DNA of 64,000 nt from Chlorobiaceae bacterium. GTDB lineage: Bacteria; Bacteroidota; Chlorobiia; Chlorobiales; Chlorobiaceae. Position 1 is the stretch's first letter. Each line of letters starts with the position of its first letter. The stretch is taken from NCBI GenBank assembly GCA_013335405.1, contig JAAXVR010000010.1:1-64000 (forward strand), given 5' to 3'. Under the pieces are notes generated by a model that had not been told where the DNA came from, searched no databases, and saw nothing but the letters and a program-made list of their open reading frames with translations. Shown here piece by piece: positions 32,324 through 41,364 of this stretch. A program made the translations under genes and the position numbers.

Positions 32324-32661
32324 AATGCAGTGACCTTCATTCCGGGTTGTTACGGCACAGCGTGACGTTCAGGGAGAAAGTTCTTTCAAAAGATGCGGCG
32401 GGCGGTATCAATGGTTCCCAAGCTATAACGGTGGCGACGGTTCGTGCGAAAGTGATCCCGGTCGGATCGAGGGAGTCTTATAAGTACGGAAAGCTGAACG
32501 CTACGGTTTCCCATGTGATCTATTGCCGGTTCAGGGACGACGTGAAAGCAGATATGACGGTGGTATATGGCGGGAGAGAGCTGCAAATCAGGGGAGTTCT
32601 TGACTTGGAGGAGAAGCATCGGTGGCTTGAGATAACCTGCGAAGATGGGGTTGCGACATGA
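32320..32661 (+). CDS. Head-tail joining / adaptor protein
   Basis: A 113-residue protein. The opening LHSGLLRHSVTFREKVLSKD, then VRAKVIPVGSRESYKYGKLN and YCRFRDDVKADMTVVYGGRE, is the pattern of the Phage_H_T_join family (SPP1 gp16 type), which closes the connector after packaging. It is coupled to its neighbours by 4-base overlaps on both sides. Confidence 0.88.
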   Translation: MKCSDLHSGLLRHSVTFREKVLSKDAAGGINGSQAITVATVRAKVIPVGSRESYKYGKLNATVSHVIYCRFRDDVKADMTVVYGGRELQIRGVLDLEEKHRWLEITCEDGVAT

Positions 32662-33089
32662 AGGCAAGAATTTCGGTCGAACATATCGATGAGATCAGGG
32701 CGAAGTTTCAGTCTATGGCCGATTCCCTCGGGCCAACACTTTTCAAGGCCTATCTGAAAGGAGCCGTCAAAGTCCAGAACGAGGCGAGAAAGAGCATACA
32801 GCAGGGCGGACGGTCAGGAAGGATTTACCGGAAGAATAGAGGCAAGTATCACCAGGCGGCTGGACCGGGTGAGCCCCCGAAAACTGACACTGGCATTATG
32901 GTGTCGTCGATTGCGATAGAGCCGGAAGAGAATTGGGTTCTGGTCGGATCGGGCCTGAAGTATGCAAAGGTGCAGGAGTTTGGAACGTCGAACATGCCGG
33001 CACATCCCTGGCTTGTCCCGGCCCTCGAAAAGAATCGGAGAGAGATCGAGGAGGATATTCAGAAGGCAACGATAAGGGCGATCAAATGA
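32658..33089 (+). CDS. HK97 gp10-like tail completion protein
   Basis: A 143-residue protein. It matches the HK97-gp10 family: FKAYLKGAVKVQNEARKSIQ near the start, GEPPKTDTGIMVSSIAIEPE, then GSGLKYAKVQEFGTSNMPAH and PWLVPALEKNR near the end. It acts at the head-tail interface. A 4-base overlap joins it to the next gene. Confidence 0.9.
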   Translation: MKARISVEHIDEIRAKFQSMADSLGPTLFKAYLKGAVKVQNEARKSIQQGGRSGRIYRKNRGKYHQAAGPGEPPKTDTGIMVSSIAIEPEENWVLVGSGLKYAKVQEFGTSNMPAHPWLVPALEKNRREIEEDIQKATIRAIK

Positions 33090-33475
33090 CTCCGCAGTTA
33101 CAGGAAACCATCTTTGATGCGTTGAGTGCCGGGGTGACGGCAGATGTGTTCGATTATGTGCCGGATGGAGCAGCCTTTCCTTACGTCAGGATCGGAGAAG
33201 AAACCTGTATCGAGTGGGACACGGACGATACGAACGGCTTTGAAGTAACGGTGACGGTGCATTCCTGGTCGAGATATGCGGGGATGCTTGAGCTGAAGAA
33301 CATGATGATGGAAGTTTACCGCGCACTGCATAATCAGCCGCTTGCCGTTGAAGGATATCATGTGGTGTCCTGCCAGCAGGAATACAGTGAAACCATGACG
33401 GAGGATGACGGCCTTACCCGCCATGGAGTCCAGCGGTTCAGGGTTTTGATGCACGAATACGAAACATCCACATAA
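33086..33475 (+). CDS. DUF3168-type tail terminator/completion protein
   Basis: A 129-residue protein from the ATG at 33086. The pattern LQETIFDALSAGVTADVFDY, then FPYVRIGEETCIEWDTDDTN, is that of the DUF3168 family, which caps the tail tube as tail terminator. The end TRHGVQRFRVLMHE also fits. It lies between the gp10-like protein and the tail tube gene, as expected. Confidence 0.88.
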   Translation: MTPQLQETIFDALSAGVTADVFDYVPDGAAFPYVRIGEETCIEWDTDDTNGFEVTVTVHSWSRYAGMLELKNMMMEVYRALHNQPLAVEGYHVVSCQQEYSETMTEDDGLTRHGVQRFRVLMHEYETST

Positions 33476-33495
33476 CGAAAAAAACAGGAGAAGCG

Positions 33496-33909
33496 ATGCC
33501 TGGATTACCAAAGGGAGCAAACGGCAGGGATGCCGTTCTCAAGATAGACTCGGTTGAATGCGGTACGGCAAAGGCCGGTGTCAAGGTGAAAAACCTCACC
33601 GTCAATAACGAGCCGGTTGATGTAACGTCGGACGATGATTCCGGTTGGCAGACGTTCCTCGACGAGCCGGGACAGAAAAGCGTGGAATGCCAGGTTCAGG
33701 GTGTGATGAAAAACACCACGTTTGCCGCGAAAGCATCGTCCAGTTCGAATATCAAAGCAGATGTCGAGCTGAGTATTGCCGGTATCGGTGCATGGGCAGG
33801 TGTTTTCATCATATCGAACTTCAAACTCGGTGCGAACTACAAAGAGAGTATAACATTCGAGGCGACGTTCAAATCGAGTGGCGAAGTAACCTTTACTGCG
33901 GCAACATAA
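33496..33909 (+). CDS. Major tail tube protein
   Basis: A 137-residue tail tube subunit of the TP901-1 type: KGANGRDAVLKIDSVECGTA near the start, NNEPVDVTSDDDSGWQTFLD, then FIISNFKLGANYKESITFEA near the end. It has a good ribosome binding site (caggaga) and is followed at once by the chaperone gene, whose ATG overlaps its stop. Confidence 0.88.
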   Translation: MPGLPKGANGRDAVLKIDSVECGTAKAGVKVKNLTVNNEPVDVTSDDDSGWQTFLDEPGQKSVECQVQGVMKNTTFAAKASSSSNIKADVELSIAGIGAWAGVFIISNFKLGANYKESITFEATFKSSGEVTFTAAT

Positions 33910-34265
33910 TGGCACCGATTTACAAAACGGTTCCCGTTGAGCATAACGGTGAAACCCAGCAGGTGAAACTCTCCTTTGAACTGGTGAATGAGATTGAGCT
34001 TGCTGTTGGCTCTATTTACCACGAGCTGATGATGCTGAATGACAACAAGCCGCGGCCTACGCAGTACGTGAAAATGCTGTGGCCGGTTTATCGTGAGGCC
34101 GGTTTCAAGCTCACTCGGGAGGACGTGCATTTCATCGTCAGTACGTCGAAAGATCATGCGTACATGAAAATCATCGAGAGCATCCTGAATTGTGCCCTTC
34201 CTTTCCAGGAAGATGTGGTATTACCGGCAACGATTGAGGAAAAGAAAGGTGGTAAAAAAAAATAG
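33909..34265 (+). CDS. Tail assembly chaperone, short form (gpG-like)
   Basis: A 118-residue protein starting MAPIYKTVPVEHNGETQ and ending in Lys-Lys-Gly-Gly-Lys-Lys-Lys. It corresponds to gpG of lambda, made in excess over the frameshifted form. Its last three codons are AAA AAA AAA, followed by TAG. This A run is the slippery site through which ribosomes can continue in the -1 frame (see next entry). Position between tail tube and tape measure agrees with the function: it coats the tape measure during tail assembly. Confidence 0.85.
   Translation: MAPIYKTVPVEHNGETQQVKLSFELVNEIELAVGSIYHELMMLNDNKPRPTQYVKMLWPVYREAGFKLTREDVHFIVSTSKDHAYMKIIESILNCALPFQEDVVLPATIEEKKGGKKK
34254..34262 (+). other. 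Slippery A run for -1 programmed frameshift
   Basis: Nine consecutive A residues in the last three codons of the short chaperone, directly before its TAG. Slipping back one base gives an open frame to 34477. This is the classical site and arrangement of the tail chaperone frameshift in siphoviruses. Confidence 0.8.
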
Positions 34266-34477
34266 CGGACGGTGGCGATGACGGGGATATTCCATGGGCT
34301 GAATACTACAAGATTGCCGTTGGCATGTGGAGTATTCAGCCCTCCGAGTTTTGGCGCATGTGTCCCGAGGAATGGTGGTGGATTTATCGTGCGAAGGTTC
34401 CACAGACGGAAATGATGACGGAAGAAGACAAGGAAAGGCTCTATAACCTCATTGAGGACGAGGAATGTCAACAGTAG
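34256..34477 (+). CDS. Tail assembly chaperone, -1 frame extension (gpT-like part)
   Basis: The second reading frame of the chaperone, with no start of its own. In the -1 frame the sequence reads KKIADGGDDGDIPWAEYYKI, then AVGMWSIQPSEFWRMCPEEW, and ends LYNLIEDEECQQ at 34477. Trp-rich text with Pro-x-x-Phe/Trp motifs is typical of gpT-like extensions and of the Phage_TAC family. The full fused product (from 33909) would have about 189 residues. It overlaps the tape measure start by 13 bases, as in other phages. Confidence 0.8.
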   Translation, partial: KKIADGGDDGDIPWAEYYKIAVGMWSIQPSEFWRMCPEEWWWIYRAKVPQTEMMTEEDKERLYNLIEDEECQQ

Positions 34478-36426
34478 GCGAGATCAATGTCAGGATTGGC
34501 GGCGATAACAGTGAGCTGAAATCGAAACTCAAAGAATCAGGGGCTCTTGTCGAGACGTTTGGAAACCAAATGGCTATGGTTACTTCCGCTTTTGCCGCTC
34601 TTGGTATTGGTTTAGGTGCGGCTGAACTGGTCGGGTTTCTGAAGGATTGTATAACCCTGGGTGGTGAAGCCGAGCGTGCAGGCCAGAGGCTTGAGTCCGT
34701 TTTGAAGGCCACTGGCAATGCGGCAGGTTTCACGGCTGAGGAGCTTTCCAAGTACGCTTCGGAACTTCAGAAAGCCACGACGTTCGATGACGATGATATT
34801 AAATCGATGATGGCGGTTCTCGGGACGTTCAGAAACATCGCCGGGCCAACCTTCAAAGAGGCGACAGAGGCCGCGCTGAACATGAGCGTCATTCTCGGTC
34901 AGGACCTCAAGAGTTCTGCTCTTCAGCTCGGCAAAGCATTGAACGATCCGATTATTGGCATAACCGCGCTTCAGCGTGTTGGCATCCAGTTTACGGAAAC
35001 ACAGAAAGACCTCGTGAAATCGTTGTGGGAGTCTGGCCGGGCGGCTGAGGCTCAGGCGATTATTCTGAAGGAAGTCCGGCAGGAAATGGGCCGCGCAGCC
35101 AGGGATGAGGCAAAGACGCTTTCTGGTCAGATGCAGCAGCTTTCCGTCGATTACGGGAATCTCAGGGAAGACATTGGTATGACGAACAGCAAGTTCATTG
35201 AGGAAACGGGTGCCGTTAATGATCTAAGAGAGTCAATGAAATTACTTTCATCGTTCATGAAAACAAACAGCGATGATATTCAAGCAACATTCAAAGCTAT
35301 TTCATGGACGGTCGATAAACTGGCGAGTTCAATATGGGGTCTGAACAATGCTTATGCAGTGTTCAAGATGAACATGGAGAAAATGCGGACGGTGCAGCTT
35401 ATTCAGGACGTAAACGATGCGGGTGGACTTGATAAGAGTAGTTCTGGATTGAAAATGATGACCGCTGAAAGCCTCGGTGTTGTTCCGAAAACAGGGGGTG
35501 GTGATGGCAATGGTTCAGGTAACGGAAAAAGTAAGGCGCAGACAGAAGCCGAGGAGCTTGCGAAATCTTTCGAGAAGCTGAAAAAGAGCCTTCAGGATGA
35601 GATCGAGGCCGAGAATGAGAGGTATGAAAAGAGTAAGCAATTGATTGTTGCTTTCTATAAGGACAAGGGGAAACTGACTGGTGAAGCAAACGCGATGATG
35701 CTCAAGTTCGAGCAGGATCATAAAAAGAAGCTCGACGAAATCAACGGTGTTCCAGCTATGAAGAAGGAGCTTGAGGAGCTGCGAAACCACTTCAAGACGA
35801 AACGGGAGCTGGAGCTTGACCGGTTCAAGGAACAAATGGCTGATCTCGAGAAGTGGAGGAAATCGGACATTGTTTCACAGCTTGAGTTCAATGACCTGAA
35901 AGAGCAGCTCGAAAAGGAGCACCAGGACAAGCTCAATGCCATTGACAAAGAAGGCTGGACAGAGCGCCAGAAGTTCATGAATATGAGCTTGCAGGAGCAA
36001 GTAAAAGATGTGTTTGGAACATTGGCGAATATCACCTCTGGTGTGGCTCAGTACAATAAGACCATGTTTGAGATTAACAAGGTCGCTGGTATTGCGAATG
36101 CTCTGATCAATACTTACGAGGCTTATACAAAGACCATTGCAAAGTATCCGGGTCCGTTAGGGATCGCTCTTGCAGCGACGACACTTGCAGCAGGGCTTGC
36201 GCAGGTTATGGCCATTTCGCAGACGAGTTTTAACGGAGGCGGGAAAGGCTCCGCCCCATCGGTTGCAGGATCGACAGCGGCAACTCCGGTTTCAGATGTC
36301 TCTGGAGGAACGTCAAAGTCAGTAACGATCTACGGCCTTAACCCGAGCAACCTATACACTGGCCAGCAAGTAGCAGAGCTTTTGAACGAGTTTATTGCGG
36401 ACGGTGGAACCGTCAACATCCGATGA
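34465..36426 (+). CDS. Tail tape measure protein
   Basis: A 653-residue protein that sets tail length and later enters the host membrane. The N-terminal part (ALGIGLGAAELVGFLKDCIT, then QLGKALNDPIIGITALQRVG) matches the phage tape-measure core, followed by long helical coiled coils (residues ~370-520, rich in Glu, Lys and Leu). A hydrophobic stretch near 560-590 (GPLGIALAATTLAAGLAQVM) could cross the membrane. It starts inside the chaperone extension. The length corresponds to a rather short tail if ~1.5 angstrom per residue holds. Confidence 0.88.
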   Translation: MSTVGEINVRIGGDNSELKSKLKESGALVETFGNQMAMVTSAFAALGIGLGAAELVGFLKDCITLGGEAERAGQRLESVLKATGNAAGFTAEELSKYASELQKATTFDDDDIKSMMAVLGTFRNIAGPTFKEATEAALNMSVILGQDLKSSALQLGKALNDPIIGITALQRVGIQFTETQKDLVKSLWESGRAAEAQAIILKEVRQEMGRAARDEAKTLSGQMQQLSVDYGNLREDIGMTNSKFIEETGAVNDLRESMKLLSSFMKTNSDDIQATFKAISWTVDKLASSIWGLNNAYAVFKMNMEKMRTVQLIQDVNDAGGLDKSSSGLKMMTAESLGVVPKTGGGDGNGSGNGKSKAQTEAEELAKSFEKLKKSLQDEIEAENERYEKSKQLIVAFYKDKGKLTGEANAMMLKFEQDHKKKLDEINGVPAMKKELEELRNHFKTKRELELDRFKEQMADLEKWRKSDIVSQLEFNDLKEQLEKEHQDKLNAIDKEGWTERQKFMNMSLQEQVKDVFGTLANITSGVAQYNKTMFEINKVAGIANALINTYEAYTKTIAKYPGPLGIALAATTLAAGLAQVMAISQTSFNGGGKGSAPSVAGSTAATPVSDVSGGTSKSVTIYGLNPSNLYTGQQVAELLNEFIADGGTVNIR

Positions 36427-37193
36427 GCACGGCACTTCAACAGTATATCGGCTACGACAACAAAGTGACCATCTATAACGTCGTGGCAGACAGCGAACAG
36501 GCGGCGTTTCCAGCGACAAACCTGGCTCACCCTGAAACAACGAGTAGATGGAAAAGCGATAACTCGAGTTCGGTTCAGTACGTGACGGTGACGCTCGGCG
36601 GCCAGGCTGTTGACTATATCGGTTTTGCCGGGCATAATTTCGGGTCAGGGGCTTTTGCATTGGTGATTCAGGGTCAGGCAGCCCAGGGCGGGGCATGGGC
36701 TGATATTGTGGCATCATTCAGCCCGTCGAATGATAAACCGATTCTGAAGACGTTTGCCAGTGCCTCTTACTACTCGGTTCGCTTGAAGATCACTCCGGCA
36801 GGCACGAAGCCGGTTTTGGCGGTGCTGTACGTCGGGAAAATAATGCTGTTGCCGAGGAACACTTACGTTGGCCACACTCCCATCCCATACGGCCGTACTG
36901 TGGATGCAGTCAGTGGATTTTCGGAGTCGGGGCAGTTTTTGGGGCGAATCATCCGGGGGACAACGTACCGGTCGGCGGTGAGCGTGAAGAACATCACGCC
37001 TGCTTGGTATCGGCAGACGTTTGAAGGGTTCGTCGCTGCTTCGGTTACGGCGCCATTTTTCTATGCGTGGAGGTTGACAGACTACGCTCTGGAGATCGGT
37101 TACTGCTGGATAAAAGGTGGAGTTCCTCAACCACAGAACAGCGGCCCGGGTCCTTTCATGGCGGTTTCATTTGACATCGAGGGCATCGCATGA
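36423..37193 (+). CDS. Distal tail protein
   Basis: A 256-residue protein not assigned to a named family. The start (QQYIGYDNKVTIYNVVADSE, then FPATNLAHPETTSRWKS) and FAGHNFGSGAFALVIQGQ suggest a beta-sandwich of the discoidin-like kind, and its place directly between the tape measure and the large tail-tip protein is that of a distal tail hub. It overlaps both neighbours by 4 bases. Confidence 0.7.
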   Translation: MSTALQQYIGYDNKVTIYNVVADSEQAAFPATNLAHPETTSRWKSDNSSSVQYVTVTLGGQAVDYIGFAGHNFGSGAFALVIQGQAAQGGAWADIVASFSPSNDKPILKTFASASYYSVRLKITPAGTKPVLAVLYVGKIMLLPRNTYVGHTPIPYGRTVDAVSGFSESGQFLGRIIRGTTYRSAVSVKNITPAWYRQTFEGFVAASVTAPFFYAWRLTDYALEIGYCWIKGGVPQPQNSGPGPFMAVSFDIEGIA

Positions 37194-39616
37194 AAGCTGT
37201 TACCTACATCGAGATTGACGTTCCGATCTGTTCGAGGAGCTTTGGTAATGCTCCCTGTGGAGCGCAATATGCGGCGGAGAATATCGTTTACCTCAGGAGC
37301 TTCGATGATGAAGGTTCGGATTTCGGGGCAACCATAGACGATGATGGCCTGCTTTCGGCATACGTCGGCTGTGATGATGAAGGCTTCCTGAACGGCGGCG
37401 GAGAGTGCTACAAGACCATTGCGACGTGTCAGGACACGGAGAACTATTCCGGCACGACGGCAACGCTTCGATTCGCTTATGCCGATGCGGACGACAAGGG
37501 GGCCGTGGATGCAATTCCTTCGATCTCTTCGGTATCCTTCCGGCCCCAGCAGGTTTCGCTCGGGGAAAATCTCGGTGTCCGGGCTTCGCTGACCGTGACG
37601 TTTGTCGATCACCGTTGGCCGGAAACGCACAATGCAGGGGATCCCTACTGGTCGACAAGGGGGTATGATCCGTATCCCATGGGCACGTTTTGGGGCAAGT
37701 TTCGAGCGAGATACAAGTACATGCAGGGTGCCGTTATCCGGTATATCGTCGGCATAGAAGGGCAGGCCCTCTCTCAAATGGAAACCAGGTCATTCGTGAT
37801 TGAGAAGATCAGCGGTCCGTCACTTGATGGGAAGGTAACGATTACCGCCAAAGACATTCTGAAGCTTGCTGATGATGAGAAGGCTCAGTGTCCGGTTATC
37901 AGCACAGGCCGGTGCCTCGGGGACGTTACCAGCTCCGCTACATCATTCTCCCTCACTCCGACGGGAATAGGCGATTCTGAATACCCTACGAGTGGGTACG
38001 TGGCCATTGGCGGCAAAGAAATCTGTTCCTTCACCCGGTCCGGCGATGCGATGACGATTACCAGGGCGCAGTTCGGCACGTCGGCGATTGAGCATAAGCA
38101 GAACGACATCGTTCAGCTCTGTTATGCTGTTTTCGATTCTGGCGGAAATGGCCTGGACCCGTCAGACATCCTTTATGATTTGCTTGTCAACTATACGGCC
38201 GTTGATACGTCATGGATAACACTTTCGGACTGGCAGGCGAAAACGGACCTGTATATCGGTCGGCTTTACTACGGCCTTGTTGCAGAACCGACAGCAGTAA
38301 GGACGCTGATCAATGAGCTGATAGAGCAATGCGGCCTGATTATCTGGTCGGATGACATCAACAGGAAGATTCGGCTTGATGTTGTGAGGAAGCTCAATAC
38401 TCCGTCAGTTCAGATTGATGAGGATTCATGGGCGAAGGGTTCCTTCACGGTTTCCGATCAGCCGGATAAGAGGGTAAGCCAGACCTGGGTTTATTACGGG
38501 ATGAGGAATCCTCTCGAGGCTTCGGACGATGTAACCAACTTCACGGCTGCGGTTGCTGTAATCGACGATGAGGCGGAGGTATGGAACGGGCAACCGTCGA
38601 TCAAAAAGATATTCAGCCGGTTCATCCCGAGGAACAACAGGCCGGCGGCTTCAGACCTTGCGTATAAAATCCTTGCGAGGTTTAGGGAGGCTCCTCGGGC
38701 GTTCGAGTTCAGTTTGTGGAGGCATGGAAACATTTCTCTCGGGCTTGCTCAGGCTTACAACCTGAAAGCCTGGCCGCTTCAGCTTCCAAGCGGTGAACAG
38801 GCTACAGTCCCAGGTCAGATAATCGAGATTAATCCAGGGGATGATTTTCTCAAGGCAAAGGCCCAGGAGTTGAGCTGGTATGAGTACGGAGATCTACCGG
38901 ATCAGGGTCTTATTGTAGTCATCGATGCGGATGCCGTCGATGTGAACTTCAGAACCGAATACGACAAAAGCTATAACCCTCCTGACTCTGGTAAAACGGT
39001 GACGTGTCTGATCGAAAGCGGAGTTAAGGTCGGGACATCAGGAGTAGGTTATGCCTTTACTGTTGGATCATGGCCTGCAGGAGTCAACTTGCTATTAATA
39101 AATAACGGAGTTATAAGTGGTAAGGGCGGAAACGGAGGCGGGTCATTAACTGATTTTTCGGTTTTTTATGATGCTCAGGATGGGGGATCATCTATATATA
39201 CGCGAACAGCTATTACTGTGCAGAACAATGGTGTTATATGCTCCGGAGGTGGCGGCGGAGGATATGCGTATTTTTATGAAAATCAGCACAAAACATGCAC
39301 GCCCGGAAGTGGAGGAGCAGGATATCCTGTAGGGTCAAAGGGAACCGGATATTGCAACTACGATAAATTAGTTCTTTACGGCAATAACGGAACGGCAACA
39401 ACTGGAGGAGCATCAACAGCCCATACGCACAATGTAACTGTTGGAACAGGCGGAGCAGGTGGAGACCTATCTGAAAACGGTGACGCTGGTGTAAGATATA
39501 CCGGTTCCGGTAGCGGTGTTAACGGTTCCGGAGGTAGCGCTGGTATCGCAGTTGACGGGATTTCGTATTGCACTGTAACGGGATCAGGCTCAATTATAGG
39601 TACTCAAACAAACTGA
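37190..39616 (+). CDS. Tail tip / receptor-binding protein with Gly-rich C-terminus
   Basis: An 808-residue protein. The N-terminal ~570 residues form the tail-hub part (for example EQCGLIIWSDDINRKIRLDV, then AYKILARFREAPRAFEFSLW), corresponding in place to baseplate hub proteins. The C-terminal ~170 residues are very rich in Gly, Ser and Asn (LINNGVISGKGGNGGGSLTD, then VICSGGGGGGYAYF and GGAGGDLSENGDAG), like the polyglycine adhesins of T-even phages and lambda-J-like tips that bind host receptors. It is the probable host-range determinant. The end is followed 4 bases later by the fibre gene. Confidence 0.75.
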   Translation: MKAVTYIEIDVPICSRSFGNAPCGAQYAAENIVYLRSFDDEGSDFGATIDDDGLLSAYVGCDDEGFLNGGGECYKTIATCQDTENYSGTTATLRFAYADADDKGAVDAIPSISSVSFRPQQVSLGENLGVRASLTVTFVDHRWPETHNAGDPYWSTRGYDPYPMGTFWGKFRARYKYMQGAVIRYIVGIEGQALSQMETRSFVIEKISGPSLDGKVTITAKDILKLADDEKAQCPVISTGRCLGDVTSSATSFSLTPTGIGDSEYPTSGYVAIGGKEICSFTRSGDAMTITRAQFGTSAIEHKQNDIVQLCYAVFDSGGNGLDPSDILYDLLVNYTAVDTSWITLSDWQAKTDLYIGRLYYGLVAEPTAVRTLINELIEQCGLIIWSDDINRKIRLDVVRKLNTPSVQIDEDSWAKGSFTVSDQPDKRVSQTWVYYGMRNPLEASDDVTNFTAAVAVIDDEAEVWNGQPSIKKIFSRFIPRNNRPAASDLAYKILARFREAPRAFEFSLWRHGNISLGLAQAYNLKAWPLQLPSGEQATVPGQIIEINPGDDFLKAKAQELSWYEYGDLPDQGLIVVIDADAVDVNFRTEYDKSYNPPDSGKTVTCLIESGVKVGTSGVGYAFTVGSWPAGVNLLLINNGVISGKGGNGGGSLTDFSVFYDAQDGGSSIYTRTAITVQNNGVICSGGGGGGYAYFYENQHKTCTPGSGGAGYPVGSKGTGYCNYDKLVLYGNNGTATTGGASTAHTHNVTVGTGGAGGDLSENGDAGVRYTGSGSGVNGSGGSAGIAVDGISYCTVTGSGSIIGTQTN

Positions 39617-39620
39617 TAAA

Positions 39621-40325
39621 ATGGCAAGCGTAAATCCAAGACAGAAACTCAGGGGAACAGCATCACAGAACGCAGCGCAGACGCTTCCGGCAGGTGTCAT
39701 TGTCTATATCACAGATCAGAGGCTGATTGCGGTCCATGATGGCATTACGCCAGGCGGGACATTATTCAAGCCCTTGCCTGCTCAAGCATCCGCTGGTGAG
39801 ATTTCTGGAGGGAATGAAGGTGGACTGAGACTTTATTCTCCGGCTGATATTGTCGCGCTTATCAATGCGCATCAGAAGGGGATTCTCCAGGTGGTGAGTG
39901 CAGAGGATTCGACAGCTCTCAATACAACCTCGACAACATGGCAGACCGCCGCAGCCCCGGCTCCGTCTCTCGTTACGAAACGAGCGAACAGCAAAATTAT
40001 GGTTTCGGGATTCGGGCATATCAGGAACGCTTCAACGAGCTATTACACCTATCTCGATATTCGAAGGGAGGTGACAGGCGGAAGCAGTGTCAGTGCGATC
40101 ATGAGTAGTGAAATTGACACTGCTTGTTTGGGTGCTGTCGCAGTAAAGGGGCCTCTCAACTCTGACATGATTCCGGTGTCCTGGGAGTTCCTGGATTCTC
40201 CGAACGTTGCGGCAGGCACGACGATAACCTACAAGGTCAATTACAAGACGAGTAACGCTTCAGGAACGGCTTATATAGGAGCTGCAAACCTTCCGCTCGT
40301 GCTTACCGTCAAAGAGGTTGCCTGA
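39621..40325 (+). CDS. Tail fibre / receptor-binding protein
   Basis: A 234-residue protein. The N-terminal part (RQKLRGTASQNAAQTLPAGV, then IVYITDQRLIAVHDGITPGG) resembles the small N-terminal domain of phage fibres, known from the major tropism determinant, which trimerises. A helical linker and a C-terminal beta domain (TTWQTAAAPAPSLVTKRANS, then FGHIRNASTSYYTYLDIRRE) follow. It probably forms the side or tip fibre. No variable-repeat system accompanies it. Confidence 0.65.
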   Translation: MASVNPRQKLRGTASQNAAQTLPAGVIVYITDQRLIAVHDGITPGGTLFKPLPAQASAGEISGGNEGGLRLYSPADIVALINAHQKGILQVVSAEDSTALNTTSTTWQTAAAPAPSLVTKRANSKIMVSGFGHIRNASTSYYTYLDIRREVTGGSSVSAIMSSEIDTACLGAVAVKGPLNSDMIPVSWEFLDSPNVAAGTTITYKVNYKTSNASGTAYIGAANLPLVLTVKEVA

Positions 40326-40390
40326 TCAATCAGTCGGGATTTTCCTATGATTGGGGAGGCAGTCAACCATCTTTTTCTCAGTGATGAGGT

Positions 40391-40756
40391 ATGCAATACG
40401 AAATCCGAAGAGTGATGCCGCAGCGAGTATTGAATAGTCTCGGTCAGCTTGCTGATGCAGGCATCTTTGGTGCCGCTCTTGCGGTTATAGCTGGCAGGCT
40501 TATTGGGCTGAGTGTTTCTGATGCTGGTGCTCTGATGACAGGGTTGGCGGCGGTATTGATTGCGGCTGGCCGGTTACTTGTCGCAGTGGGCCAGGCGGTC
40601 AAATACTTTGCGGAAGCTCGGCATACCGTCGCGGAAGCAAAAGTGAAAGAGACGTTTACACAGCCGGAAGTTTACAGGATGCTTGAACGCCTGAAGTGCT
40701 GGAATGCTCCTGATTGTCCTCAAAGAGAACTGTTTAAACCGAACCAGAAAACATGA
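40391..40756 (+). CDS. Holin-like membrane protein
   Basis: A 121-residue protein with two hydrophobic stretches, about 19-40 (LADAGIFGAALAVIAGRLIG) and 44-70 (VSDAGALMTGLAAVLIAAG). The C-terminal part is charged and has a Cys pair (LKCWNAPDCPQREL). It overlaps the amidase gene by 4 bases, so it may be the holin that lets the endolysin reach the peptidoglycan. The holin call rests on position and membrane helices only. Confidence 0.55.
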   Translation: MQYEIRRVMPQRVLNSLGQLADAGIFGAALAVIAGRLIGLSVSDAGALMTGLAAVLIAAGRLLVAVGQAVKYFAEARHTVAEAKVKETFTQPEVYRMLERLKCWNAPDCPQRELFKPNQKT

Positions 40757-41364
40757 GACCGCTTTACGTAATACTTGATAACGGCCACGGGCAGGATACG
40801 CCGGGAAAACGATCTCCAGTTTGGCCGGACGGAACGCAGCTCTTCGAATATGAGTTTAACCGAGCCATAGTGAACAGAGTTGTTGTGGGTCTGCAAAAGG
40901 CTGGAATACACTGCACAAGATTGGTTCCCGAGCAGCATGATGTCAGCATAACGGAGCGGATCATCCGGGCAAACCGGATGATTGCGGCTGCCAACAGGGA
41001 CGGGTATCAGTGCATCCTCATTTCGGTTCATGGAAATGCAGGTGGAGGTACAGGGTTCGAGGTTCTTACCAGTGTCGGGAAAACCATAAGCGACGATCTG
41101 GCGGAACTGTTCTATCAGCTCGCTGAAACCGTATTTCTCAAGAATTTCCCGATGAGACGTGATCGGTCAGACGGCGACAGCGACAAGGAGACTGACCAGG
41201 TCAGCATCCTTCCGAAAACGAATTGCCCGGCGGTCCTGACGGAAAACCTGTTCATGGATACCAGGAAAGACTGTCAGCTCATGCAGTCATCGTTCGGGCG
41301 TGATATGATCGCGGAAATGCACGTCGAAGCAATCAAAAAGTACAAGGAGAAATATGCATGCTGA
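40753..41364 (+). CDS. N-acetylmuramoyl-L-alanine amidase (Amidase_3), endolysin
   Basis: A 203-residue zinc amidase that cuts the bond between MurNAc and the peptide stem. Catalytic motifs are DNGHGQDTPGK at the start (zinc His), EYEFNRAIV (zinc Glu), SVHGNAGGGTGFE (zinc His) and ENLFMDTRKDC near the end (catalytic Glu). There is no signal peptide or cell-wall binding domain, so release depends on a holin. It is bracketed by short membrane-protein genes, as usual in a lysis cassette. Confidence 0.93.
   Translation: MRPLYVILDNGHGQDTPGKRSPVWPDGTQLFEYEFNRAIVNRVVVGLQKAGIHCTRLVPEQHDVSITERIIRANRMIAAANRDGYQCILISVHGNAGGGTGFEVLTSVGKTISDDLAELFYQLAETVFLKNFPMRRDRSDGDSDKETDQVSILPKTNCPAVLTENLFMDTRKDCQLMQSSFGRDMIAEMHVEAIKKYKEKYAC

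Noticed and set aside
39621-40325. Possible diversity-generating retroelement target
   Set aside because: The fibre N-terminus recalls the major tropism determinant, but no reverse transcriptase or template repeat occurs in the window, and no variable-repeat pattern was seen.
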